Positions 1 to 10,979 are shown, counted from the first letter of the stretch. The stretch is DNA of 64,000 nt from Streptomyces thinghirensis (GCA_021502835.1 JAKFGP010000040.1:185397-249396), one strand, 5' to 3'. Program-made: numbers and translations. The notes: generated by a model not told the origin, from the sequence alone.

Positions 1-1574
1 TGTGAGGGCTCGGACGTGCCGCTGGCGCTGGTGCACGACCGGTTGGTCGTGGGGGACGTGCTGGGGGAGGTGCCCGCCGGGGCGCCCGCGGTGCCGTTGC
101 AGCGGGACCTCGCCCGGACCCAGCGGCGGCTGCGGCTCAAACCGGAGGCGCCGGAGCGGGAGCTGGAGCTCGACCTGCGCAAGGAGACCGACGCGGGGCG
201 CAGCAGACTGCTGCACCGGTTGCGGCTGCTCGGCGTCGGGTGGGGCGAGCCGGCCGCCTCGCGGGGCAGCACGGGTACGTTCCGGGAGACGTGGCGGCTG
301 CGGTGGGAGCCGGAGTTGTCGGTGCGGGTCGCCGAGGCCGGGGTGTGGGGCACGACCGTGCTCGCCGCCGCGACCGCCAGAGCCGAGGCGGACGCCGTCA
401 CCGCGCGGGGCCTCGCCGAGGTCACCGCGCTCGCCGAACGCTGCCTGCTGGCCGAACTGCCGGACGCGCTCCCCCGGTGATGCGGATACTCGCCGACCGC
501 GCGGCGCTCGACACGGACGTCGGTCACCTCGCCCAGGCCCTGCCGGCCCTGGTCCGCTCCCTGCGGTACGGCGATGTGCGCGGCACCGGCACCGGCGCAC
601 TGGCCGAGGTCGCCGCGGGCCTCGCCGAGCGGGTCTTCGTCGGCCTGCCCCCGGCCTGTGCCGCGCTGGACGCCGACGCGGCCGAGGAGATGCGCCGCCA
701 CGTGGACGCCGTGCACGGCGCGGTGGGCCTTCTCGGCGACGCCCCCGCACCGGGCCACGGCGATCTCCGGTCCCGTTGGCAGGCCGTGCTGCGCACCCTC
801 TCCGCGCGCGACACCGTGCCCGGCATCGTCCGGGGGCGTGCCGTACGGCTCCTGCTGGACGACGGCGAACTGGCGCCGGACGAGGCGGCGCGGCTCATGG
901 GCCTGGTGCTGTCCCCCGGGACGCCACCGGCGGACGCGGCGGCCTGGATCGAGGGTTTCGTGGGAGGCGGCTCGGGCGGCGGCATGCTGCTCCTCCACGA
1001 CGAGCGGCTGCTGGCGCTGGTCGACGCCTGGCTGACCGGCGTACCGGCGGAGGCGTTCACGGACGTGCTGCCGCTGCTGCGGCGCACCTTCTCGGCCTAC
1101 GAGCCGGGAGTGCGCCGCAGTCTCGGCGAGCTGGTCCGGCGTGGACCGGAGGGGTGGGGGAGCGTGACGACGGCCGGTTCCGGCATACCCGGCTTCGCGG
1201 CCGACCTGGACACCGGACGCGCCGACGCCGTGCTGCCGGTGGTCCGGCTGCTGCTGGGCCTGGACGCGTCGGGTGCGGTGGGCGCGGCAGGCGCATCGGC
1301 TACGACGGTCACGGCGGGCGTGGCGGCCACGGTGGGCTCGGCGGCCACGGCGGGCGCATCGGCCACGGCGGCCACGGCGGGTGCGGTGAGCGCGATGGGC
1401 TCGGCGAGTGCGGCGAGTGCGGCGAGAGCGGCGGCCTCGGCGGCCTCGGCGGCCTCGGCGGCCTCGGTGGGCACGGCGAGCGCGGCAGGCGCGGGAAACG
1501 GCGCTGCCGGGACCGGCGCAGGTGGCCGGCGGTCGGGTGCCGGCGGCAACGACCTCGTGGGGGTGGACGCATGA
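1..1574 (+). CDS. DUF5682 family protein, C-terminal part (5' end outside window)
   Basis: The reading frame is open from base 1, so only the last ~520 residues are present. I place it in DUF5682 from overall similarity to the protein that precedes VWA proteins in actinobacterial MoxR/VWA clusters; no biochemical role is established to my knowledge. Frame 1 is good up to a C5 run at about 470-475 and then meets TGA, while frame 3 continues the same protein (VMRILADRAALDTD), so one C seems to be missing. The tail after about 1280 is a low-complexity Ala/Ser/Gly/Thr tract containing repeated AAS. The stop overlaps the VWA start as ATGA, which suggests translational coupling. Confidence 0.75.
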
Positions 1575-2744
1575 CGACGACCGAGCCGGTGGACGCCGAC
1601 ATGGCACAGGAACGGCTGCGCCGGTGGCGGCTCGTGCTGGGCGGTGACCCGGCCGACGGCACCGGCCACACCCTCGCCGGACAGGACGCCGCGATGGACG
1701 GGGCGCTCACCGCGCTCTACGGAAAGGGGGACAAACCACGGGCGGGGCGGGACCGTTCGGCGGGGCTCGGGGGCTTCCGCGCCGGCCGTGGCGCGCTGGC
1801 TGGGGGACATCCGGACCTACTTCCCTCCTCCGTCGTGCAGGTCATGCAGCGGGACGCGATCGACCGGCTCGGTCTCGCCGCGCTCCTGCTGGAGCCGGAG
1901 ATGCTCGAGGCCGTGGAGGCCGACGTGCACCTCGTGGGCACCCTGCTCTCCCTCAACAAAGCCATGCCGGAGACGACGAGGGAAACGGCGCGGGCGGTCG
2001 TGCGCAAGGTCGTCGATGACCTGGAGAAGCGGCTCGCCACCCGCACCCGAGCCACCCTCACCGGCGCCCTCGACCGCAGCGCCCCGCATCAGCCGGCCGC
2101 GCCACCACGACATCGACTGGAACCGCACGATCGCGGCCAACCTCAAGCACTACCTGCCCGAATACCGGACGATCGTGCCGGAGCGGCTCATCGGTTACGG
2201 GCGGGCGTCCCGGTCCGTGAAGAAGGAGGTCGTCCTCTGCGTCGACCAGTCGGGGTCGATGGCGGCGTCCGTCGTGTACGCGTCCGTGTTCGGCGCGGTG
2301 CTGGCGTCCATGCGGTCGATCGACACCCGGCTCGTCGTCTTCGACACGGCGGTCGTCGACCTCACCGACCAGCTCGACGACCCGGTCGACGTGCTCTTCG
2401 GCACGCAACTCGGCGGCGGTACGGACATCAACCGCGCACTGGCGTACTGCCAGTCGCAGATCACCCGGCCCACGGAGACGGTGGTCGTGCTGATCAGCGA
2501 CCTGTACGAGGGAGGCATACGGGACGAGATGCTCAAGCGGGTCGCGGCGATGAAGGCGGCGGGGGTGCAGTTCGTGACGCTGCTGGCGCTGTCCGACGAG
2601 GGGGCGCCCGCGTACGACCGGGAGCACGCGGCGGCGCTCGCCGCACTGGACGCGCCGGCCTTCGCCTGCACGCCCGATCTCTTCCCGGAGGTGATGGCGG
2701 CGGCGATCGAGAAGCGTCCCCTGCCGATACCGGATGCCGGGTGA
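1571..2744 (+). CDS. VWA domain-containing protein
   Basis: Cytoplasmic von Willebrand factor A protein of about 390 residues. The C-terminal half holds the MIDAS metal site: DQSGSM (the DxSxS motif), GGGTDIN (the Thr) and LISDLYEG (the Asp). Such proteins usually work with a MoxR-type AAA+ ATPase, which would lie upstream outside this window; the DUF5682 gene directly before overlaps by 4 bases. The frame is broken three times: an extra T near 1773, a missing C near 1824 (so frame 3 is used only between these points, VARWLGDIRTYFP), and an extra C near 2085. Joined, it is a normal full-length member. The target is unknown. Confidence 0.85.
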
Positions 2745-2842
2745 CGATTTGTCGATGCGGGGTGGCCCGATTCCTGCCGGTAAACCGGACATGACTGCCC
2801 ATCGGTAAGGGCGGGCTTGCGCAACCTCCGGAGTCCGTGCGA

Positions 2843-2883
2843 GGATCGCGCGTCGTGTCGATGCGATGTTCGACGCGCGATCC
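2843..2883. repeat. 13-bp perfect inverted repeat, possible terminator or operator
   Basis: GGATCGCGCGTCG and its exact complement are separated by 15 bases, about 100 bp after the VWA stop and 70 bp before the next start. There is no T-run, as is usual for Streptomyces terminators. It could end the VWA transcript or be a protein site; I cannot tell which. Confidence 0.5.
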
Positions 2884-2955
2884 GTTCCGCCGCACGGGAG
2901 GAATCTCCCCCTCTTGATCTGGTCAGCAGTCCTGCCCGGTGCCGCTCTGCGCGTG

Positions 2956-3947
2956 ATGCGCACGGTGGCCGGGCGGCGTGCGCTGCACGTGGCGCTGCTG
3001 GTGGGCGGGTTGTTCGTGCTCGGGATCCTCTGCGGAGAGCGGGCGCAGGCGGCCGAGGGGGCGCCGTCCGTGCGGGACGCGATCGGACAGGTCGTCGACG
3101 TGCCCACGGAGCGCGCGCGGGAAGCACGGGGAATCAACCGTCCCGCAGGATTCCCGGACCGGCCAGGATTCCCGGACCGGCCAGGATTCCCGGACCGGCC
3201 AGAGCACAAAGGCCGGCCAGAGCACAAAGACCGACCAGGACTTCGGGGCCGCCCAGCGCTCCGGCGCCGTGCCTTCGGAGCTTCGTCCGGTGGCCGAGGG
3301 CGTCGTCCGGTCCGTGGAGGCCGGGTCGTGCGGCCGGTCGGTGACGCGGTGGAGACGGTGACCGACGGGCTCGGGGCGGTCGCGCAGACGGAGGTGCCGC
3401 CGTTGGAGGCGCTGCCGCCGCTTCCTTCCCCGCCCTCGCTGTCCTCGCCCTCTCGGCCTTCGCTGCCGTCGGCGCCCTCGCTGCCGTTGCTGCCGGACCC
3501 GTCCGGCATGGCCGACGTTCCCGGTCGGTTGGTGCCGGTCGGCATGGACCCAGCGGCCCGGATCCTCGATCATCTTGCCGGACGCCTCCGACGCCGCCGA
3601 AACCTCCGACACGTCCGCCGCCTCCGACGGTGCCGGAGTCGCCGCACATGTCGCGTACGGCCCGCAGCCCGTCGGCGCCGGGTCGTCCGCCGCGGCACGT
3701 CGACACCCACCGCGCCGTGCCCGCGCCCACCGAGCACGCCCCCGTCCACCGGGCACCCACCGGCGATCCCGACGGCATGCTGGGCGCCGGAGCCGGTGCC
3801 GACCACGGCACGCCTCGCCACGGTGACGCGCACGCGGTCACCCCGCATCACCGGATCCCGTTCCGCCTCGTGCCCGGCGCCTTCGCGCGTGCCGACGCCG
3901 CCGAGACCCGGGACCGGTACCGGGACATTCCCGTCTCTCCCGCCTAG
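2956..3947 (+). CDS. Secreted Pro/Ser-rich hypothetical protein
   Basis: Starts with a clear Sec signal peptide: basic MRTVAGRRALHV, a hydrophobic core (ALLVGGLFVLGILCG) and a likely cleavage after AQA. The mature part is low complexity, with an 18-bp repeat region, a Pro/Leu/Ser stretch (LPSPPSLSSPSRPSLPS) and a tail ending DRYRDIPVSPA. The three reading frames are used in turn (breaks near 3150, 3330, 3600 and 3680), so the exact sequence is uncertain. I do not recognise a function; export to the envelope is the only inference. The next gene also encodes a secreted repetitive protein, so the two may act together at the surface. Confidence 0.6.
3147..3236 (+). repeat. Five tandem 18-bp repeats inside the secreted protein gene
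   Basis: Three identical units (aggattcccggaccggcc) are followed by two variant units (agagcacaaaggccggcc and a near copy). The period is a multiple of three, so units can be gained or lost without changing frame; they encode GFPDRP or, in the neighbouring frame, QDSRTG. Confidence 0.9.
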
Positions 3948-3950
3948 AGC

Positions 3951-3998
3951 AGGGCCTTCCCCCGCCGCAGACCCGCCGCGCGGGGGCGGAAGGTCTGC
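3951..3998. terminator. Possible terminator after the first secreted protein gene
   Basis: Imperfect G/C-rich hairpin just after the stop: ccttcccccgc pairs with gcgggggcggaagg, with one bulged base. No T-run. Confidence 0.4.
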
Positions 3999-4107
3999 CC
4001 ACCGCCCGGACGCTTCTCACTCTTCCGGGCGGGTGCCGCCGGCGCCGCATCACCCGGCCCGGCATTCGGAAATGTCCCCAAGCTCTTCGAAGGACCCTGA
4101 CGTACCC

Positions 4108-5165
4108 ATGAACAAGAACATCCGCCGTTCCATAGTCATCGCCGCCGGCGTCACCGGTGCCTGGGCGCTGGGCTCCTCCGCGGCGAGTGCCGACGAGTTG
4201 CCGGCCGTCTCCGTGTCCGTACCGGACGCCGTGACGGACACGGCCGCCGACGCCGCCGAGAACGCCCCGGAAGCCGCGACCGACCACGTGACGGACGCCG
4301 TGACGGACACCACCGCCAAGGCCGACGCCACCACCACCGACGCTGCCGCTACCACCGACGCCGCCGCCACCGATGTCACCTCCGACATCACGTCCGACGT
4401 CCCCTCAAACGTCACCCCTGACCGCGACCACCTCACCCCCGTCACCGACGACGTCGACTACCTCTTCGGCCCCCTCTCCGCCTTCGCGCCGGAGCTGGAC
4501 GGGACCCAGGCCCAGACCGCCGCCCAGGAGACGGTCGACGCCGTCGCGCCGCCGGTCGCAGACCAGGCCGTGACCGGTGCCGTGCCGGTCGCCGAGGGCA
4601 TCGTCGCGGACGTGCGGCCGTACGCCACCGGGCTGGTCGGCCAGGCCACCGGCGACACCGCGGACGCCGTACTGCCGCCGGTCGCGAACACCGCCGTGGA
4701 CGGTGCGATGCCCGTCGCCGGGCAGGCCGTCCGGGACGCCGGCGGACTGGCGGACGGCGTCGTGGGCGACGTGCGGCCCTTCGCGGGCGGCGTCGTCGGA
4801 GCCGTACCGCCGCTGGCGCAGGGCGTGACCGGTCAGGTGGGGCCGTTCGCCGAGGGCGTCACCGGTGCCGTGCGGCCGGTCGTCGACGCCGTCGCCGAGA
4901 CGGTCCGGCCGGTCGTCGAGGGCGTCGGCGGCAGCGCCACGGCGCTGACGTACGGCGTCACCGGCGAGGTGGCCCCCTTCGCGCACGGCGTCACCGGACA
5001 GGCCGCGCCCTTCGCGCAGGACCTGACCGGAACCGTCCGGCACACCCCGCTGGCCGACAACGCCGTCACCGGTGTGGAGGACGTCACCCGGTCGGTGACC
5101 CCGCCTACGCGGCGGACCTCCGGGACAGCGCCTACGGCGCGCTCGGCAACCCGTACGGCGTCTGA
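4108..5165 (+). CDS. Secreted repeat-rich (Ala/Val/Asp) hypothetical protein
   Basis: ATG start with MNKNIRRSIVIAAG, a hydrophobic core and likely cleavage after ASA (SSAASADELP), so it is probably exported. The mature protein of about 325 residues is built of degenerate units such as GVTGQVGPFAEGVTGAVRP, PVADQAVTGAVPVAEG and ADVRPYATG, rich in Val, Ala and Gly with few bulky residues. One C is missing near 5100; correcting it gives the ending AYGALGNPYGV and a TGA at 5163-5165, whereas the uncorrected frame runs on to 5262. No enzyme motif is visible. Repetitive secreted proteins of this kind are often surface or matrix proteins, but that is inference. Confidence 0.7.
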
Positions 5166-5272
5166 CATCCGCCCACCTGGACATCAGGTGAACCACGGGC
5201 TTCGCGGAGCGCACGGCCCCGGACGGTCCGGCCGAAAGCCGTCGGCCTCCGTCCGGCCGTAGCCCGCGGATC

Positions 5273-5313
5273 GGGGCGGCCCGGTCCCCATTGGGGTGGG
5301 GGCCGGCCGCCCC
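5273..5313. terminator. Strong G/C hairpin after the secreted repeat protein
   Basis: ggggcggcccggtcccc pairs with the nearly complementary arm ending ggccggccgcccc around an attggggt loop, about 110 bp after the stop. A second perfect 13-bp hairpin follows at 5356-5391. Confidence 0.6.
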
Positions 5314-5670
5314 GCACCCCGGACCCGCAGTGCTGCGGACCCCGGGGCGTTCCACGGGCCTCACCGGGTTCACCCCAGCCCGGTGAGGCCCCTCCGCCGG
5401 TTCGCGGAGCCTCTGTCCCGCGCCCTGCCGAGCCCTCACACCCGGCACCCCGTGCCAGTGAGCGCGGCATCATGTGACAGGCATCACCGCTCGAGGTGTG
5501 ACCCACGATTTAGAGACCCTCCGCAAGCGGCGATAACCTGCGAGACGGACATGCCGCGCGCTCGGACACCGTGTGCGCCCCCTTGTGACTCACAGCGGAC
5601 GTCACGTTGCCCTTCGCGGCACGCCCACGCATCCAACGAACCGCGAGATCACTGATAGGGACGGAAGCGC
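5314..5670 (+). other. Non-coding region upstream of sucC
   Basis: About 360 bp with no convincing gene. It holds a second hairpin (gggcctcaccggg and its complement, 5356-5391) and then the presumed sucCD promoter and leader. A GATAACC element near 5532 is a possible -10, but I see no matching -35, so I do not call a promoter. Confidence 0.5.
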
Positions 5671-6852
5671 GTGGACCTGTTCGAGTACCAGGCGAGGGAC
5701 CTCTTCGCCAAGCACGATGTACCGGTGCTGGCCGGTGAAGTCATCGACACGCCGAGGCGGCGCGCGGAGATCACCGAGCGTCTGGGCGGCAAGTCCGTCG
5801 TCAAGGCGCAGGTGAAGGTCGGTGGTCGCGGCAAGGCCGGTGGCGTGAAGCTGGCCGCCTCCGCGGACGAGGCCGTCGCCCGGGCGACGGACATCCTCGG
5901 GATGGACATCAAGGGCCACACGGTCCACAAGGTGATGCTCGCCGAGACCGCCCCGGAGATCGTCGAGGAGTACTACTGTCTCCTTCCTCCTCGACCGTGC
6001 CAACCGCACCTTCCTCTCCATCGCCTCCGTCGAGGGCGGCATGGAGATCGAGGAGGTGGCGGCCACCCGTCCGGAGGCCGTCGCCAAGACCCCGATCGAC
6101 GCGATCGACGGCGTGACGCCCGAGAAGGCGCGCGAGATCGTGGAGGCCGCGAAGTTCCCGGCCGAGGTCGCCGACAAGGTCGCCGACATCCTGGTCAAGC
6201 TGTGGGACACCTTCATCAAGGAGGACGCCCTCCTGGTCGAGGTCAACCCGCTGGCCAAGGTCGTCTCCGGCGACGTCATCGCCCTCGACGGCAAGGTGTC
6301 GCTGGACGACAACGCCGAGTTCCGCCACCCGGACTTCGAGGAGCTCCACGACAAGGCCGCCGCCAACCCGCTCGAGGCGGCTGCCAAGGAGAAGAACCTC
6401 AACTACGTCAAGCTCGACGGCGAGGTCGGCATCATCGGCAACGGCGCGGGTCTCGTCGTGAGCACCCTGGACGTCGTCGCCTACGCCGGTGAGAAGCACG
6501 GCAACGTCAAGCCCGCCAACTTCCTGGACATCGGCGGCGGCGCCTCCGCCCAGGTCATGGCGAACGGCCTGGAGATCATCCTCGGCGACCCGGACGTCCG
6601 TTCCGTGTTCGTCAACGTCTTCGGCGGCATCACCGCCTGCGACGAGGTCGCCAACGGCATCGTCCAGGCGCTAAGCTCCTGGAGGACCGCGGCGAGAAGG
6701 TCGAGAAGCCGCTCGTCGTCCGTCTCGACGGCAACAACGCCGAGCTGGGCCGCAAGATCCTCACCGACGCCAACCACCCGCTGGTCCAGCGCGTCGACAC
6801 CATGGACGGCGCGGCCGACAAGGCCGCCGAGCTGGCCCACGCCGCCAAGTAA
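5671..6852 (+). CDS. sucC: Succinate-CoA ligase (ADP-forming) subunit beta
   Basis: Beta subunit of succinyl-CoA synthetase: succinyl-CoA + NDP + Pi to succinate + NTP + CoA in the citric acid cycle. The GTG start gives [19 protein letters not shown], the classic ATP-grasp N-terminus; [18 protein letters not shown] is the nucleotide-binding region and [16 protein letters not shown] the C-terminal CoA-ligase part. Two compensating errors break it: an extra T near 5979 (tactactgtctcc) and a missing G near 6674 (gcgctaagctcc). Corrected length is 393 residues, as expected. A GGGACGG ribosome site precedes the start. sucD follows after 27 bp, presumably in the same transcript. Confidence 0.95.
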
Positions 6853-6879
6853 GCACTCAGGACGAGGACAGAACACACC

Positions 6880-7764
6880 ATGGCTATCTGGCTCAACAAG
6901 GACAGCAAGGTCATCGTCCAGGGCATGACCGGCGCCACGGGCATGAAGCACACCAAGCTCATGCTCGGTGACGGCACCACGGTCGTGGGCGGCGTGAACC
7001 CGCGCAAGGCGGGTCAGTCCGTGGACTTCGACGGCAACGAGGTACCGGTCTTCGGCACCGTCAAGGAGGCCATCGAGAAGACCGGCGCCAACGTCTCCGT
7101 CATCTTCGTGCCGGAGAAGTTCACCAAGGACGCCGTCGTCGAGGCCATCGACGCCGAGATCCCGCTGGCCGTCGTCATCACCGAGGGCATCGCCGTGCAC
7201 GACTCGGCCGCCTTCTGGTCGTACGCCGGCAAGAAGGGCAACAAGACCCGGATCATCGGCCCGAACTGCCCCGGCATCATCACGCCGGGCCAGTCCAACG
7301 TCGGCATCATCCCGGGCGACATCACCAAGCCGGGCCGCATCGGTCTGGTCTCGAAGTCCGGCACGCTGACGTACCAGATGATGTACGAGCTGCGTGACAT
7401 CGGCTTCTCGACCGCCGTCGGCATCGGTGGCGACCCGATCATCGGCACCACGCACATCGACGCGCTCGCCGCGTTCGAGGCCGACCCCGAGACCGACCTG
7501 ATCGTCATGATCGGCGAGATCGGTGGCGACGCCGAGGAGCGTGCGGCGGAGTACATCTCGAAGAACGTGACCAAGCCGGTCGTCGGCTACGTCGCGGGCT
7601 TCACCGCGCCCGAGGGCAAGACCATGGGCCACGCCGGCGCCATCGTCTCCGGTTCGTCCGGCACCGCCCAGGCGAAGAAGGAGGCCCTGGAGGCCGCCGG
7701 CGTCAAGGTCGGCAAGACGCCGACCGAGACGGCGAAGCTCGCCCGGGCCATCCTGGCCGGCTGA
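6880..7764 (+). CDS. sucD: Succinate-CoA ligase subunit alpha
   Basis: Alpha subunit of succinyl-CoA synthetase, 294 residues and intact. The CoA-binding Rossmann region lies at the N-terminus ([15 protein letters not shown]). The active-site His that is phosphorylated is His251 in [18 protein letters not shown]. It pairs with SucB-type subunit SucC, encoded 27 bp upstream. It is among the few error-free genes in the first 20 kb. Transcription probably ends at the long hairpin just after the stop. Confidence 0.97.
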   Translation: MAIWLNKDSKVIVQGMTGATGMKHTKLMLGDGTTVVGGVNPRKAGQSVDFDGNEVPVFGTVKEAIEKTGANVSVIFVPEKFTKDAVVEAIDAEIPLAVVITEGIAVHDSAAFWSYAGKKGNKTRIIGPNCPGIITPGQSNVGIIPGDITKPGRIGLVSKSGTLTYQMMYELRDIGFSTAVGIGGDPIIGTTHIDALAAFEADPETDLIVMIGEIGGDAEERAAEYISKNVTKPVVGYVAGFTAPEGKTMGHAGAIVSGSSGTAQAKKEALEAAGVKVGKTPTETAKLARAILAG

Positions 7765-7792
7765 CGAGGCCCCACCGGCTTCCCGGCCGATT

Positions 7793-7846
7793 CCGTACGC
7801 CGAGTGGCCCGCCCCTGATCACGGGGGCGGGCCACTCGGCGTACGG
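7793..7846. terminator. Bidirectional terminator between sucD and the convergent HTH gene
   Basis: A perfect 23-bp inverted repeat with an 8-base loop (tgatcacg), placed exactly between two convergent genes and overlapping neither. It should end transcripts from both sides. Confidence 0.9.
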
Positions 7847-7850
7847 CACG

Positions 7851-9093
7851 TCACTCCAGCCGGGGCGTCAGCCGCTCCGGTCCGTCCTGCAACTGGTCCC
7901 GCAGCTCTGCCGCAGCTCCAGCTCCTCGTCCGACAGCGCCCCCGGCGCCACCTTGGGCGGCACTCACGCACCGTCTCCCCCGGGGACACGGGCGGCTCGT
8001 AGTGCGTGGGCGCGGTGCGCAGGGTCAGGGCCGTGGTGCCGATGAGGGCGACGGTGAAGGCGATCGCGGCCCGGGTCAGGAACCGTGCCCGGCGCTCGCT
8101 GCCCATCCGCACCGTCGGCGGCCTGGCCGCCCGCAGCCGCTCACTCGACGCCAGCTCTGCCAGCCGCCGGTGCAGCACCTCCGGATCGGCCAGCTCGGGC
8201 AGCCGGTGGGCGATGGCCTCGCGGGCGTGCAGCAGCCGGTTCGCCGTCGCCGGGGTGCTCGCCTCCGTCTCCGCGGCCGTCTCGGGCAGGCCCAGACCCA
8301 CACCGTCGTAGAGCAGGAGTGTGCGGCGGTGCGGCGGGGGGAGCCTGAGCAGGGTGTTCAGCAGGGTGCGGTCGCCGGGGTCGGCGGGCGGCGGCTCCGG
8401 ATGCCGGTGGCGCAGGCGGAACCGCTGCCAGGGCGAGAGCGCGTACTCGTACGCCGCCGCCCGTACCCAGCCCACCGGGTCGCGGTCGCGGGCCACCTCG
8501 GGCCAGTGCTCCCAGGCGACCTGGAAGGCCCGCTCCACCGACTCGCGCGCCAGCTCACGGCGGCCGGTCAGCAGGAAGGTCTGCCGTACGAGGGCGGGGG
8601 CGCCGAACTCGTACAGCGCGTCGAATGCCTGAGCGGGCGTCAAGGCGGCCGGATCGGGCGTCGGCTCGGGCCCTGGCCCCGGTCCTGATTCCTGTTCAGC
8701 AGCCGGATCAGGACCCGGTTTCGGGTCCGGGTCCGACCGCCGCTCGTCCAGTGGCTTCGCCGGGAGTACGAGGCTGTCGGCGGCCTTCTCGGAGGCGTCC
8801 GCCGATCCGGCGCCGACGGCCACGACGACGGGTACCGGGGCCGGTTCCGGCGACGCGGTGGGCTCCGGCTCCGACCGCCGCGCCGTCGCCTCCTCGGCCA
8901 GGGTGTTCAGCAGTTTCGCGTACGCCTCCCGTTTCCGGCCGCGCGGGGTCGTGCGGCCGCTCTCCCACGCACGGACCGTCTCGCGGGTGACACCCACCCG
9001 CGCCGCGAGCTGAGCCTGCGTCAGAGCGGCGGTCTCACGCAGGCGTCGGCGTGCCTTGGGCGGAGGCAGCGGGGTTGCAGGGCTCCGCGTCAC
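7851..9093 (-). CDS. HTH protein with a sigma-factor-like domain and one transmembrane segment
   Basis: Putative regulator of about 410 residues. The N-terminus is an XRE-type HTH (ETAALTQAQLAARVGVTRE, then TVRAWESGRTTPRG). A Pro/Glu-rich linker follows, then a region resembling ECF sigma factor regions 2 and 4 (AFDALYEFGAPALVRQTFLL, then LLLYDGVGLGLPETAAETEA), then a single hydrophobic segment (AAIAFTVALIGTTALTL). I chose the GTG at 9093 (VTRSPATPLPPP) because an AAGGGG site lies 8 bases upstream; an in-frame ATG at 9219 is possible. The C-terminus has at least one frame break near 7960; corrected, it ends LTPRLE at 7851. The target genes are unknown. Confidence 0.7.
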
Positions 9094-9189
9094 AGGGCGC
9101 CCCTTCGTACGAAAAAGTACATAAACATATATTGAGCGACACAGCGGAGCTTCGCCTGTTACGCCGGTAAAGCGCGTGTCGTTGGGAGC

Positions 9190-10788
9190 ATGGCGGGCGT
9201 GATCCAGACGACCGCTCACCGAGCCCCGTTGTCCCTGCTGCGCACCCGCTGGCGCGACCGGTCGCCCGGGCTGGCCGCCGGCCTCCTGGGCGGTGTGGTC
9301 GCGGCCGGACTGGGGGGCTGGCTTCGTGTGCCGCGCTCGTGACGCTGCTGTGGATCAGCTCGCCGTACCCCGACAGCGGGCCCGGCGGCGCACTGCACGT
9401 CGCCGCCGCCCTGTGGGTGCTGGCGCACGGGGCCGAACTGGTCCGTGCCGACACGCTCTCCGGCGCCCCCGCGCCCGTCGGCGTCACCCCGTTGCTGCTC
9501 CTGCTGCTCCCGGTGTGGCTGCTGCACCGGGCGGCCCGGGACGCCACGGACCCGGGGGACGGCGTGGGTGTGGCCGTGGGCGCGGGCGCGAAGGCGGGGG
9601 TCGGTGTGCGTCTGGGCGGGGGCGGAATCCTCCCGGACGCCGGACCACCGCCCGTCTCCGCGCGCAACGCCTGGGCGGGGGTCGTCCTCGGCTACCTCGC
9701 CGTCGCCACGCCCGTCGTGCTGTACGCGGCGGGCGGTGCGCTGCGGCCCTCCTGGTGGTGGGCGGTGGTCTGCCTGCCGCTGGTCACCATGGGCGCGGCG
9801 GGCGCGGGCGTGTGGACGGCGTTCGGCCGTCCGGGCGGGCCGGTGGGACGGGCGCTGCGCGTACTGCCCCGGAACCTGCGGGGAGCTGATCGTGGAACCG
9901 GACGCGCGCCTGGGCGCCGCGACGCGCGCGCGGCGCCGGTGCGGCGGTGCTCGTCGGCGGCGGGGCGCTGCTGCTCGCGGTCTCGCTGGTGTGGCACGGA
10001 GCCGCCGCGCGGGAGGCGTTCCTGCAGCTGACCGAGGGGTGGTCGGGACGGTTCGCCGTGCTGCTGCTCTGTCTGACACCGGTGCCGAACGCGGCGGTGT
10101 GGGCGGCGGCGTACGCCCTCGGTCCCGGATTCGCGCTCGGTACCGGCCATGTCGTGGACCCCTTCGCTTCCCGCCCCGGCACCACTGCTGCCGCCGTTCC
10201 CGCTGCTGGCGGCGGTGCCTCGACGCGGGTCCGGGCACGCCGCTGAACTGGACGGCCGGGGCGGTGCCGCTGGTGGCGGGGGCGGTGGTGGGGTGGTTCA
10301 CGGCGCGGGCGGCGACGGGGGCGGACCCGGGCGCGCATGAGGCCGCCGGGGTGTGGTCGTGGCGGCGGACCGTCGCCGCCGCCGTACTGGCCGCCGTGCT
10401 CTGCGCGGTCCTCGTCGCCCTGCTGGCCGCGCTGGCGGGTGTGGGCCGCTCGGGGACGGGGCCCTCGCCCGGTTCGGGCCGGTGTGGTGGCAGGCCGGGG
10501 GGCGCGACGCTGGCGTGGGTCGGCGCGGTGGCGCTGCCGGTGGCGGTGCTGGTGAGGGCGTGGCGGGGGTGGGGCGCTGCCGCTTCGGCGGAGGTGGCAG
10601 AGGGCGGGGAGGTAGCCGATGCCGGTGGTGGGGGGCTGTGGGGGTGGGTTTCGTTGCCCTCGGTGGGGCGGTGGTGGGGGCGGGGGGACGGTGGCGGTGG
10701 CGGTGATGGAGCCGATGGCGGTGGCGATGCGCCGTACGATCTGCTGCCGGTCGACTCCCCTGGGGAGGGGCCGTCGCGGGTGCCTTGA
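9190..10788 (+). CDS. DUF6350 family multi-spanning membrane protein
   Basis: Integral membrane protein of about 530 residues with many hydrophobic segments (for example [20 protein letters not shown] and [19 protein letters not shown]). It matches the DUF6350 proteins that lie between sucD and purN in streptomycetes; the function is unknown. The ATG at 9190 follows GGGAG. The frame changes repeatedly (near 9320, 9885, 9945, 10190, 10240, 10480 and others) as the product passes through all three frames. The first 128 codons are separated from the rest by a break near 9320. It is divergent from the HTH gene, with a short A/T-rich gap (9094-9189) that should hold both promoters. Confidence 0.7.
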
Positions 10789-10849
10789 GTGGTGCCGGCG
10801 CGGCGTCGCCGCCGTGGCTTTTCGCCCCCGCCGCCCCTGCCCTTCCTCG

Positions 10850-10949
10850 TCCCCTGGGGCTGCGCCCCCAGACCCCCGCTTCGGCCTGGACGGCCTCGTC
10901 CTCAAACGCCGGACGGGCTGAAAGGCCTCCAGCGCCGGACGGGCTGAAA
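10850..10949. repeat. Dispersed Streptomyces intergenic repeat
   Basis: Begins with a small hairpin (ggggctgcgcccc) and contains caaacgccggacgggctga, followed by a second copy of gccggacgggctgaaa 29 bp later. I recognise this string as one that recurs between genes in many Streptomyces genomes. It sits between convergent genes and may serve as their terminator. Confidence 0.75.
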
Positions 10950-10979
10950 TCGCCGCGCCCGGCGTCAGGGAAGGTGGCG

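Noticed and set aside
2058..3545. Long minus-strand open frames opposite the VWA and secreted genes, and similar ones opposite most genes
   Set aside because: They are Arg/Gly/Pro-rich antisense frames kept open by the high GC; they lack ribosome sites and recognisable domains.
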